From contig CM053142.1 in NCBI GenBank assembly GCA_028571685.1, positions 65,373,296 through 65,437,295 on the forward strand: 64,000 nt of DNA, written 5' to 3'. Source of the stretch: Heterohyrax brucei. Lineage: Eukaryota > Chordata > Mammalia > Hyracoidea > Procaviidae. How positions within the stretch are numbered: position 1 is the first letter of the stretch; every line of letters starts with the position of its first letter. Below, piece after piece: positions 12,144 to 48,679 of the stretch. Under the pieces are notes generated by a model. It did not search any database and was not told the DNA's origin. It worked only from the letters and a program-made list of their open reading frames with translations. The position numbers were made by a program, and so were the translations under genes.

Positions 12144-12158
12144 ATTGGCTATGCAAAT
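12144..12158. promoter_or_regulatory. Inverted CCAAT box plus perfect octamer
   Basis: ATTGG (inverted CCAAT) at 12144-12148 and ATGCAAAT (perfect octamer) at 12151-12158 are 2 bp apart. About 45 bp downstream lies an AT-rich 'ccttttaaag'. NF-Y and POU factors (OCT1/OCT2) bind such sites. The site is about 1.95 kb upstream of the start codon. Confidence 0.5.
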
Positions 12159-12503
12159 AGAGGGAGGGGAGACGGCGCCCCAAACTCTTACTCACCCTTT
12201 TAAAGCGATATCTCCCCCCTCTCCCCACAGCCACCCACCCCTTCCGCCCCACCCTCATTTAAAGAGGCTGGCTCCGGGGCTTGAGTTAATCGCCTGCACC
12301 TCTGGTTTATTCTCTCCCCGCCTTCTCTTTTCCACCTCCCCTCCTCCGCCTTTGAGGGAAACTTGTGCACAGCTCACCCCGCCCGGCCTCCCTACCCCCT
12401 CAACCCCCCCTCTCTCCACGTCCCTCTTCGGGCCCCCATTCTTGGTGAAGGAGGTCATTGGTCCACCACGGTCTGTTCAGAGAGCCCCAAGCCAAGTTCA
12501 CTG

Positions 12504-12509
12504 CACGTG
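12504..12509. promoter_or_regulatory. E-box CACGTG (distal of pair)
   Basis: Canonical Myc/Max-type E-box 1.6 kb upstream of the start codon. Myc/Max and Mad/Max exchange at paired E-boxes of the cyclin D2 promoter is established in the literature. Position and pairing here agree with that, though orthology of the exact sites is inferred. Confidence 0.6.
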
Positions 12510-12661
12510 CCAGCTCAGCCAACAGGTTGGGCGCACTGGGCTCATTCCTCTTCCTCCCCAAGTGAAAAAAGCACTGCAGTGCAGAGTGTTGGGAGGAAGG
12601 CGGTAAGGAAACGCCACCATCTCCCCAGTAAAAACAGCCTTGACCCGAGGGTGCTTTGGAG

Positions 12662-12667
12662 CACGTG
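12662..12667. promoter_or_regulatory. E-box CACGTG (proximal of pair)
   Basis: Second canonical E-box, 158 bp from the first and in similar GC-rich unique sequence. Confidence 0.6.
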
Positions 12668-13192
12668 TCAGAGCCGGCTGCTCTGGCAGTGTCTCCACTG
12701 CACACCGGCTCCCCAGGAGACAGCCCTGGTTGGCGAGTGAGGTGTGACCCCGGAGGAGCCGAAGAGGATGCAAGCGAAGGACCCAGGGTGGAAATCTGGG
12801 GCCTCGGAGGAAAGGAAGGGGTGGTGATGTGCGAGCAAGGGGAAAGAGGGAGAGCCAAACCTAATCCCTCCCTCACCCTGTCCCCTCCCCCTCCCCGGCT
12901 ATTTCCTAGAAAGCTGTATCAGTGTGGCCATGCTCTGCGCTGACACCTCTGGCGGCTTGTCAACAGATGCAGGGGCGAGGAAGCGGGTTTTTCCTGCGTG
13001 GCCGCCAGCCGCGGAGGAGCCGCTGCTACTAGCCCTCCCCGGTCTGCGGCAGCCCCGGGCCCATCACTGCGCCCTCCAATGACTGCCTTAGTCCCCAAGA
13101 ACAGGATTGTTTGCTAGAAGGGTCAATTTTGTCACGTCGGAGAAACAATCCTCCTAACGCCCACCCCTTCCTCTTCTTCCTCTCTGTGCACA

Positions 13193-13207
13193 TGGGGGGG
13201 GGGGGGA
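13193..13207. repeat. Poly-G run
   Basis: A run of about 13 G after 'cacat' in the upstream region. Its length is likely to vary between individuals and between sequencing runs. Confidence 0.85.
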
Positions 13208-13699
13208 GATCGGTAATGTTCTTGTCCCTTTAATCAGGCTTATCAAATAGCTTCGAAATGACCAGAACATGAACTTGAGGTATAGGATCCATACATAAGC
13301 TTTATCTCTTAAGTATGCACGGTTGCTATTTTATTAAATCACACACCACCCCCACCCGCCGCCTTATTTTTTACATATGAGATCAGTGTCTCAGTTGTCT
13401 GTTCCTACCCATCTTCGAGTAATCTACCCGCCATTTCCTGGATCTTGAATCCTTGGGCAGGGGTATTTGCATCGGTTTTGAAGAAGCCCAAGTTGGAGGG
13501 TCATATTTTGCTCTGACAGACCTACAGAATGGACATTAGAGGGCATGTATAGGAATCGGTCTTCTTGTGGGTTCCCCTCTCCGGGGCCCCTGGCATGCGG
13601 GGCTGGATGGGAGAGAGGGGCCTCGGAGAGCTAAGGAGAAGGGTGGGGGGGCGGGGGACCGCGTTTGAAGTTAGGTCGGGCCAGCTGCTGTTCTCCTTA

Positions 13700-13801
13700 A
13701 TAACAAGAGGGGAAGGGAGGGAGGGAGGGAAGAAGGGAGGGAGGAGCAGGAGAGGGCCGGGAGGGGAGGGAAGAGGAGGAGGAACCAGAGGGGGAGCGAG
13801 G
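13700..13801 (+). promoter_or_regulatory. Polypurine, G-quadruplex-capable promoter tract
   Basis: About 100 bp of nearly pure A/G on the + strand. Four G-triplets with single-A loops occur at 13715-13729, and more G-runs follow. The tract ends about 60 bp before the presumed transcription start. Such tracts can form G-quadruplex or triplex DNA and bind Sp/KLF or MAZ factors. These roles are inferred from composition. Confidence 0.6.
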
Positions 13802-13834
13802 CGAGAGGGAGGAGAACTAACTGCCCAGCCAGCT

Positions 13835-13841
13835 TGCGTCA
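13835..13841. promoter_or_regulatory. CRE-like site at the CCND2 promoter
   Basis: TGCGTCA lies just before the presumed start of transcription. It is one base off the CRE half-palindrome and fits a CREB/ATF or AP-1-type site. Cyclin D2 induction by cAMP/FSH and by viral transactivators acting through ATF/CREB is known. That this exact site is used is inference. Confidence 0.5.
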
Positions 13842-13859
13842 CCGCCTCAGAGTGCAGAG

Positions 13860-40491
<26,632 letters not shown>

Positions 40492-41117
40492 GGATGACAG
40501 GCCGCCCAAGGCGAGAGGCGCATTCATAATCTGCCCTCTCCTTTTCTCTGGTTACATTTTGTTTTTTGTGTTTTAGGATGAAACTTTAAAAAAAAAAAAA
40601 AAAAAAAATTCTGCCCCCATGGTAGATTGTATTTAAAGATCCTTTAGAAGTGAGAGAAAAGGTCCTATAAGATGGAATAATTAAAAGCATTTGGTGCCTA
40701 TTTCGAAGTACAACAGAAGGGAATCCCTTATATATGCCAGCAGTTACCGTTTTGAATATGTAAACGTAATAGTAAAATGCTTTCAGAAAAACATGCAGAC
40801 TAGCTAGAGAAAATGTACGCCTGCAATATGGGAACAATTTAGAGGAGGCTTTTTTTTCATGTTATAAACTAGTAGTACATTACACCCCTTTTAGGATAAT
40901 TGCAAGGAACTGTGTATGCCATTTATGGCTTGATTAGATTGCAAAGCAATGAACTCAAGAAGGAATTAGAAACAAGGAGGGCCGTTGATGGGGAGGGAGC
41001 ACAAAACAATCTCTCAACATGATTGAACCATTTTGGATGTAGAGTCCCCTTGGCTCTTAACCACCTGTTAAAAGTGTTGCTGGGTCTCTGCCTTCTGTAC
41101 TCATGCTGTCGACAGTA

Positions 41118-41124
41118 GCTGCTA
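41118..41124 (+). promoter_or_regulatory. miR-15/16-type seed match (7mer-A1)
   Basis: GCTGCTA complements the miR-15/16/195 seed. Two more such matches lie downstream at 42177 and 42244. Confidence 0.4.
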
Positions 41125-41400
41125 CCTATAAAAGAAGAGGCTTGCTTTGGCCAGTTGGACACAGGTGGTTGGCTGGCGTCAGGGTCTCAAGGTTTTTGAT
41201 ATCCTTCTTCTTCCAAACATGGTTCACTGAAGACACCACCATATTTTTATCTAATGGGGAAATCTGGCGATGGGCCGTAATCAAACTTCATATAAAACAG
41301 AGGCAGATGGGGCCAAGGATGGGATTTGGAATGCAATCTTTTACTGTTGTAAAGAGGGTCATGTGAACTTGGCATCCCTTATTAGGAGAATCTTAACTTT

Positions 41401-41407
41401 TGGTGCT
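41401..41407 (+). promoter_or_regulatory. miR-29-type seed match
   Basis: TGGTGCT complements miR-29 bases 2-8. Cyclin D2 is a reported miR-29 target. Confidence 0.4.
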
Positions 41408-41462
41408 GATTGACATGTCTGGTCCACAGGTTAGCTTTGTTATAAACCATTCCATTCGAAAA

Positions 41463-41469
41463 GCACTTT
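41463..41469 (+). promoter_or_regulatory. miR-17/20/106-type seed match
   Basis: GCACTTT complements the miR-17 family seed. It overlaps AAGCACTT, which also suits the miR-302/372 family. Confidence 0.4.
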
Positions 41470-41656
41470 GAAAAATTGTTCCCAAGGGATAGATGGGATG
41501 GTTTATGCAAATCATGCTGAATCAACTCTTCCCCTCTTCCGTCTTTCCCTCCCGCTCCAGGCTGGATTACTGTTCACTTCTGGTATCTGACACTCTCTGG
41601 TACATAGTTCCGGTATCTCTGCTGGAACTCAAAGAGACACACACCCCTTTCCACTG

Positions 41657-41677
41657 ACATTCCCATTACAACATTCC
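41657..41677 (+). promoter_or_regulatory. Two miR-1/206-type seed matches
   Basis: ACATTCC occurs at 41657-41663 and again at 41671-41677. The close spacing is the kind that allows cooperative repression. Confidence 0.4.
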
Positions 41678-41870
41678 TCATGAAAGCCTAAAAACAAAGA
41701 TCTGTTGCCATTTTGATGTCACAGAGGGATCTTAATTCCCACCTATACACTTCTCCGTTGGGCATGAAAGCAAAGTTATTGATGGTGCGACAGACAGCTG
41801 AGCAGCAGGGTGTGGTGTTTTGTTCCCTTTTCTGTTTTTTGTTCATTTTACTGCCAAGTTGTATTCAGCA

Positions 41871-41878
41871 TACTTGAA
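41871..41878 (+). promoter_or_regulatory. miR-26 8mer seed match
   Basis: TACTTGAA is a full 8mer match for miR-26, a reported cyclin D2 repressor. Confidence 0.45.
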
Positions 41879-42176
41879 TTTTTTTTTTTTTTTTCGTTTC
41901 CACTTCTAGGAGGCATTCAGTTAGCAAAGTGGTAGGAGCTACAAATTTTTTTTTTTTTTTGCACAGTTGCAACGGACAGGTAATGAAGCTATGTGTTGGA
42001 CTATTTGCCTTTTAAAAAAGAAAATAGAGAACTCAGAACGGCTACTTTGAAGAATTATAAACAGATTCTGCCTTGTTTCATAGTAAGAGGGTTGAAGATG
42101 GGAAAAATCTAAGGGTCTCTTATTTTTTGTTTTACTTTGTTCAATTTTTTTTCTTTTTTCTTTTTTTTTTTTTTGC

Positions 42177-42251
42177 GCTGCTACAAAGCTAAGAATCATC
42201 TTTATTCACATTAACAGTACCTAGCTGTAATGTTCACCGAGTGTGCTGCTA
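42177..42251 (+). promoter_or_regulatory. Two miR-15/16-type seed matches
   Basis: GCTGCTA is at 42177-42183, and the stronger 8mer TGCTGCTA at 42244-42251. The miR-15/16 family represses D-type cyclins. Confidence 0.45.
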
Positions 42252-42464
42252 TTGTATAAACATTTTTTATAATATATTATTTTACCGCTTCAATTCCAAG
42301 TCCTGAAGTAGATGGTTAAGATATGAGTTCTTCATACTGGAAAAGCTCTTCTATAGTTTTGTTTTGTTTTAAGTAGCATATTCATATTATTGGGGTTTTT
42401 GGTTTTTTTTTTCTTTTTTTCCTTTTTTTTTCCTGATCACATTCTTCAAAGACAGAGTACTCTT

Positions 42465-42539
42465 TACCTCAGGTTTACTGGACAAAAATCAATAACTACA
42501 AAAGAAAACGATTCACAGTTTTGTTTTCATAATACCTCA
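42465..42539 (+). promoter_or_regulatory. Two let-7-type seed matches (7mer-A1)
   Basis: TACCTCA occurs at 42465-42471 and 42533-42539. let-7 control of CCND2 is known in other mammals. Confidence 0.4.
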
Positions 42540-44675
42540 CAACCACACAGTTTCTGCTTGGGAGCCCAAATGTGTGAGGACTAGCTAAGGTGGCAGGAGG
42601 CTGAACTCCTCTCTCGGGTGGAAGGCATGGTAGATTCGGCCCCTGGTCTCACACCCAGGGACTTCTTCAGTCATGAAGGCCATCAGGCTCCCATTTTGAC
42701 TCTGGTATCCTCCTCATGATGGAAAAAATGCATTGAACCAAGGGATCCCGTCCAAGGCAGACTTTCAGCACAAACAGTTATGCAGTGGATTTAGGAAGTC
42801 ATAATTTGCATGTAGGGACCAGGTATCGGGAGACAGACTTAAAAAGAATTGCAGCCGACTATTTGGAAACCCTCTTCTGGTAGCCCAAGAGCCCATTAAT
42901 CTTGAACGTTTGCCCCTTCTCCTTCCTCCTCCCTGGGATGGACACCCCCAGTTTAATTTAACCTTGGAGGTTTTCCTGGGTCTGAATCCATAGCTTTGTG
43001 GATCTAGCATGCAGTGTGTGTGCTGATTCCTGTTCTCACCTCTCTCAGACAATGGCAAGCACTAGGCAAGGCCGGGTCCTCTGCTAAGCGGTACTAAATG
43101 GTTTTCAGGTTTTCAATGTTGTTGAATTGCAGCATGATAGGAGAGATAGGTCCGATGAGTAGTGGATAGTAGTTGAAGGAGGTGGAGAGGCTGCCTCTCT
43201 GCAAAAATAATTTCTGGATGAGTCAATCTTTCTTGAAGGGTGTTTAGAAGTATAGGGATCAGGACTTGGTGAGTTAGCATGACCATGGAATTCTAGGGAA
43301 TTTCTGGTGGGGCAGTGGGTGGCAAACCCTAAAGTTTGGGGAGAGGAAAGGTAAGCATCCAGTCAGTGAACTCGTTTTTGTTTTTAATCAAGAGCCCACT
43401 TTTCATGAGATACTCTGGCGGCTAAGGAGCCCACAGAACTCAGAAGGCGTGGTCCCTGGCACTCCTGGGCATCTTAGAGCCTACAGAGTAAACAAGGTGC
43501 AAATCTCTTCAGTCGTAAGCAACCCTTAAGCTCAAGCAGAAGCAACGCATGAAAGAACCTGCCTAACAAAGAAACAGGTCTACCAGACTCTGCTTATGGT
43601 CTGTAACTTTCCACGTTGCCTGTTTCCACTGAGGCTTTCTTGCTTTTTCTCCTTCCAGGTCCTTTGGGACCCTGTGTGGGTGGTAGGTGTACACTTGATG
43701 GTAAAGGTGGGTGCTGGGATGTCTGGCTTTTCTGCCTGCTTTCTGCTTAAACGAAGGACTCCTCTATTTGTCAAAATGACCAATGTTTTTTCCTGGGGTC
43801 TTGGTTTCCTTGGTAGGGATTTTGGTCCCTGAGGGGTTCAAGTCTCCAGATGGATTTGAACCTGCTTTTTTGTTTGTTTGTTTCTGTTTTTTGCTTTTGT
43901 TTCCCCTCCTCTCCCACTTAATGGGTCCCAAATCTGATTTGGTCTTTTTCTACCTATTTACCTTTGGGTTTTTTTCTCCATCAGTCGGGGCTAAGTTGTT
44001 CCCCTCGCCTGCCAAGTTGCATTCTTTCCGACGGCACTTGGCTGGCCCTTATTTTGGCCCAATCCTAGGTGGGTGGGGTGGGGGAGGGAAGATCCTAGCA
44101 TGCCAAAAATATATACCAAGCATAATTAAAATCCATGTAGGTACATAAGAGCCAGGAAGCCCGCAGGTGGGAGTAAAGGACTGGTCCCTCAGCAGAACAC
44201 CTCACACTTGCTGAGACTCAAGCTCCTTAAAGAAGGAGCAGCTCCTAGAGGAAGCTTTATTCTGAAACTGGCCCAGGACCCCAGTGAACAGCACATCAGC
44301 CACCCTTAGTCTTCATGCTTTATACACAAGGCTGTGTTCTGCCTCATATTGGGTGGGCCACAGCCATGCATGGCTGAGAGAGTGTGGCCTCCGGCCAGAG
44401 CTTATATGACAAAGCCAGAGGGGAAGCAGCCCTGTGCACACCACCCTGCGTCCCTTTGCTAGCAAGATGGGCTTCTCTCTGAAGGAAGATGCAGCTTTTC
44501 TTCAGTCCTGCATCTCGAGAGTCTCCCTCAACTGTGCTCTCAGATCTCTGGGATGGACAGGATAAAGGACAGTAGGCTAGATTGCATGACTTTCTCAAAG
44601 AGGGCAGAGGTATTTTCTCTCCGTGGGCCACAGAGAGCAGGGCTAGGAGAAGAAATAGACTTGCACCTTATATCA

Positions 44676-44683
44676 TGTAAATA
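44676..44683 (+). promoter_or_regulatory. Pumilio recognition element
   Basis: TGTAAATA exactly fits the Pumilio consensus TGTANATA in the distal 3' UTR. Confidence 0.45.
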
Positions 44684-45808
44684 TTGATTTTCTAGTTCAA
44701 GAAGATAATATTGGTAGTGTGGGAGTGGGAATACTAGGAATGGGGAGGAAGTCTGAGTAAGCCAGTTGGCTTCGAAGCCAAAAGGATTCCTCTTTGTTTA
44801 TCTTTGAGTCAGTCCAACCCTGAGAATAGCTTTAAAAGGGAAATTAGTGCTAAGACGGTGAAGGCCCCCTAAGCCAACAAACTCTTGGTAGCTTAGTGTG
44901 GACGCAGGCTTCTGTGGGTGCAGACTTGGAGCAGTTGTCAAGAGCTGCACAGGCAGCCATCCATTTGTACAGAATAGGGTAGGAACATTCAAGAGGATGT
45001 TGATGACTTCCTTATGCCACGTGGCTTTTAATGATTCTGGATTCCAAACAACCTGGGATAGTCAATATCAGCTAGAACTGTTCTGCATTTGTGTATCTCT
45101 GCTTTTCAACTTGGCTGGACCATCAGACCTAGTTGTTGGCTTGGGTCTGAAGAAGCCATCAGCAAATACATACGTGCATGCGTGCTACAAGCTGCGCCCT
45201 CGGTCCTTGGCCCGCAGCTTTCTATGGAGAAAAAGTGCCTTACTGACTGTAGCCATTAGAGTAGACAATGTAATTTGACAGGTCCCTGTCCTTACAAATT
45301 TTAAGTTTTTATTTGAGTCCTCCCTCTGCCTTTTTTTTTTTTAAACTACTGGCCAACTCTTAAATCCCCAGCAAATCACCGGGCCATTGGATTTTTTCCG
45401 TTGTGTTTATTTCCCTTTTGCCGTGTACCTCAGATCTCTGTTTCTCTCTCTCAGTTACAGTTTTTAGTCTCAGACATTTCTTTTTTTTTTTTCTTTGCTT
45501 TAAACAAGTGTGATGCCATATCAAGTCAATGTTATTCTCTCACAGTGTACTCTTTAAGAGGTGTGGGTGTTTATTCGGTCGGGATGCTAGAAAGTGCTAA
45601 CATAGCATGATCGATAAAAGCAAAAGGTTTGCAAAAGTATGGATACATGTTTTATTGGCTGTGATTGTGACATAATATAGTCAGTGGCCTTTTAAAGAGG
45701 TCTTATCTGTTCAGTGTTAAGTGATTTTAAAAAAGTAATAACTTGTTTTTTCTGATTGAAGATGGATTTGAAAATGGTTTTGGATGCAATTAGGTTATGC
45801 TATTGGAC

Positions 45809-45830
45809 AATAAACTCACCTTGACCTAAA
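45809..45830 (+). terminator. CCND2: CCND2 distal polyadenylation signal
   Basis: AATAAA at 45809-45814, followed within 20 nt by the likely cleavage region ('ctcaccttgacc') and a T-rich downstream stretch. It sits at the end of the repeat-free 3' UTR, and AfroSINEs resume 60 bp later. Confidence 0.85.
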
Positions 45831-45885
45831 TTTCTCTGGCCCTTTTGATTTATTTAGAGACCACCAATCTTCAGGATAAAGGCAA

Positions 45886-46050
45886 CCTGGTGGCACAGTA
45901 CCCACCGAAGTCTGGTGGTGTGGTGGTTAAGTGCTGTGGCTACTAGCCACGAAGTTGTCAGTTCACATCCACCAGGCACACCTTGAAAATTCTATAGGGC
46001 AGTTGTACTGTGTCCTATAGGGTGCTATAGTTGCAACCGAAACAGCAATT
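45886..46050 (+). mobile_element. AfroSINE (with a second partial head)
   Basis: 'aacctggtggcacagtaccc' looks like the head of one copy, cut by a second starting 'tctggtggtgtggtggttaagtgctg'. The end is lost in a T tract after 'ggtgctatagttgcaaccg'. Confidence 0.8.
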
Positions 46051-46064
46051 TTTTTTTTTTTTTT

Positions 46065-46266
46065 TTGGTGGCACAATGATTTAAGTGTTCAACTGGTAAC
46101 TGAAAGGTCAGCAGTTCAAACCCACCAGTCATCCCACAAGAGAAGAGACTTGGAAATCTGCTCCTGTAGAGCTTACAGCCTACTAAACCCCCATGGGGGC
46201 AGTTCCTCTGTGTCATCCAGGACTGTTGTCACTTGGAATCAACTTTGCAGCACTCGAAAACAATAT
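46065..46266 (+). mobile_element. AfroSINE, long variant
   Basis: Head 'ttggtggcacaatgatttaag', B-box 'ggtcagcagttcaaaccc', 'agagaagagacttggaaatctgc' variant block, end 'ttggaatcaactttgcagcac'. Confidence 0.85.
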
Positions 46267-46496
46267 TCACAGTGGAATACATCCTTCTCATGTCAGAACT
46301 CTGTTGGCAACGTTTGCCAGGGGCATAAAATATAAATTCTAACCAGGCAAGTAGTCTAAAGATGCCTGTGTTAGAAGTAATCAGTAATTCTTCCTCGTCC
46401 TTTTGGTTGCTGTGCAACCGTCTGAAACCAGAGGCCTCCCTCTGCCTTTATAAGGTGGATGAGTAGCTGGTATAGGGACCAGGCCTCAGATTGCGG

Positions 46497-46655
46497 TGTG
46501 TGCCATGAAGTCGATTGTGACTCACAGTGACTCTATAGGGCAGAATAAAAGGTGTTCCATGGGGTTTCCAAGGATATAATCTTTATGGGAGAAGATGGCC
46601 AGGACTTTTCTGCCAGACAATGACTTAACCGTGGTGCTGCCAGGGCTCCTTAGGC
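46497..46655 (-). mobile_element. AfroSINE variant, reverse
   Basis: 'gccatgaagtcgattgtgactcacagtgactctatagggcag' to 'cttaaccgtggtgctgccagggctcc'. Confidence 0.85.
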
Positions 46656-47777
46656 CCTTGATGATTGCCACCTACTCACTAGGCAGGTGAGTGAGAGAAG
46701 GAAAGGCCTGCAGTGGCATCTCCAGACTCGGACAGTCTCTGGAGAACCCGGGCAGGGCTCTTACCCCTGCACCTCTGTGGCTCCTGCCCACTGTGCTCAG
46801 TGGCCCACATCTGATTCCTGTTTCTCTCTGCCACCCCTCCCTCCCCCCTATTTGAGGACTACCCGGCCACAAGTACCTTTGGTGGAGGGTGGTGAGGCAG
46901 AGCTAGGTAGGCATCTCAACACAGGAATTGCAGGCCCTGCTCACAGTAGCTCTTGGATCTTAGCTTCCCAGGAGTGACGAGAATGCAAAAGATAACGGCT
47001 TACTAGCTATTTGGATGTTACTATAACAATGCATTTTCTCTTAAGTGATTCATTTCTTGCAAAGTCACTGAAGTTTATTCTCCAGTTTAATTCTGATCTG
47101 AGTTGCAAAGAGTATGATTAAAACTTGCCACTGGGAAAGTTCAGATTAAGATAGTCTGTTGCTCAAGTCATTCCACTGAGTATGATTTTTAAGCTTATAA
47201 GGACTCTAGAAATTCCCCTGTGTCCTCAGCCCCTATTGGCATCCCCTGTTCTTAGAGACCAGCAGGAGTGACTTTATTCTTAGGTTTCTGCCGAGAGAAG
47301 GTCTGCTGGGCCTCTTGCAAGTTTCCAGGATCCTTGGTTGCCACTCGCAGCTATCCTTGGAATGCTCCTGTGCACAATCTTTTGTGCCTTGAACTTCTCT
47401 CACTCCCCCATCTACTTTCTCTGTCAGATCAGTGCTAGATCAGTTAACATGAATTCTGCAGCCCTGCTCACTCTTCCAGTAACACCATGGGCTTCCCATG
47501 TGCAGACCCATGGGTATCAAAAGGTAAAAGAAAGAAGAGCAAGGAGTAGTCACATTTCACACAGCTGGCTAGTGATAAATCTTAACTGCCTTCGTACACA
47601 CTCTTTCAGACCCAGGTGATCTGAGACAAAAGTGCTCTTTCTTAAAATGAAAGTTTAAGGATCAAGTGAGAATGAGTGGAAGCCCGATCACTTTTGGATC
47701 TTCCCACAAGGACTGCAGTATTTCTAATGACCTTCTAGAGATCTGAATCTCAGTACACACAGGGACCAGCAAACTAC
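46656..47777. other. Intergenic, nothing recognised
   Basis: About 1.1 kb of mixed unique sequence downstream of CCND2. There is no repeat I can name, and the short open frames lack family resemblance. Confidence 0.4.
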
Positions 47778-47950
47778 AAAAAAAAAAAAAAAAATCTACT
47801 GCCATTGAGTTGATTCCAACTCATGGTGACTCTATAGAACAAAGTAAGTACAACTGTTCCATATCCAAGGAGTGCCTGATGGATTTAAACTGTCATCCTT
47901 TTGGTTAGCAGACATAGCAGTTAACAATTATGCCATCAGTTTTTCCAGGT
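47778..47950 (-). mobile_element. AfroSINE, reverse, with A tail
   Basis: An A run at 47778-47795 leads into 'tctactgccattgagttgattccaactcatggtgac' and ends at 'caattatgccatcagtttttcc'. Confidence 0.9.
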
Positions 47951-48111
47951 ACCACCAATATGCCAATAAATAAACTTTCCAGGCTGACTTAGTAGCCATA
48001 GTCACAACATGCTATCATGAAGAAACTACTCAAAAGCTGTTATGCTAGATAATTTCTCCCCTACTGTTAGAACACTAACAACAACAAAAAGACTGGTGGC
48101 TGGGTGTGAAC

Positions 48112-48318
48112 ATGCCTGGATGGTACCACTGGTTAATGTGCTTGGCTGCTGACCATGAAGTTAGCAGTTTGAATACTCCCAGAATTGCTTTCAAAGAAAG
48201 ACCTAAGGAGATCCTTCCAAAAAAGCTGCTGTTGAAAACTTCCAGAGCACAGTTTTGTTCTAACACATGTGGGGTTGCTGTGAGTTGGAGTCAACTACAG
48301 CTGTTTTGGCTTTGGTGG
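48112..48318 (+). mobile_element. AfroSINE, long variant
   Basis: 'gcctggatggtaccactggttaatgtgcttggctgctgacc' head, 'caaagaaagacctaaggagatcc' variant block, 'gttgctgtgagttggagtcaactac' end. Confidence 0.85.
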
Positions 48319-48679
48319 GTATGAAGGTTCAGAGCATCAGAATGACCCAAGTGTACATAGGTAGCACATGTGTGCAGGCCCCAGACACATGGGCTAAGCC
48401 TACACTGGGGTCTCAGAGGAAAGCAGAGGAAACAAGACCTGTGCCCAGTGGTTGTAGAAGCTTTAAAACTGGAAGCAATACACACAGGTCTGTGACACTG
48501 AAAGAGGCATATCAGCAAACTAAAACAAGTAATGGAATAAACTGATAGTGAGGTGTTGAAGGGAACACTTGCTAAGGAGAGAAAAAAGGTATCCCCCAAG
48601 CAAATGGGCTTTAGGGAAACAACTATTTGGGGAAGATAGTCATTGGGTCTCAGTAGTTTGGAAATGAGAAACAGAGTTT

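Larger units (their letters stand above)
40492..45830 (+). other. CCND2: CCND2 3' UTR
   Basis: About 5.3 kb from the stop codon to the AATAAA at 45809, the length expected for the long cyclin D2 transcript. It contains a roughly 21-base A tract (40588-40608) and several T-rich tracts (41880, 41946, 42120-42174, 42402-42432). I see no SINE, LINE or LTR in it, in contrast to both flanks. Open frames here are incidental. MicroRNA and Pumilio matches are listed separately. Confidence 0.9.

Noticed and set aside
12145-12943. Open frames of 125-158 codons upstream of CCND2
   Set aside because: Proline- and serine-rich products of C-rich DNA, overlapping on both strands, with no conserved motif. 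The same stretch holds the promoter elements.
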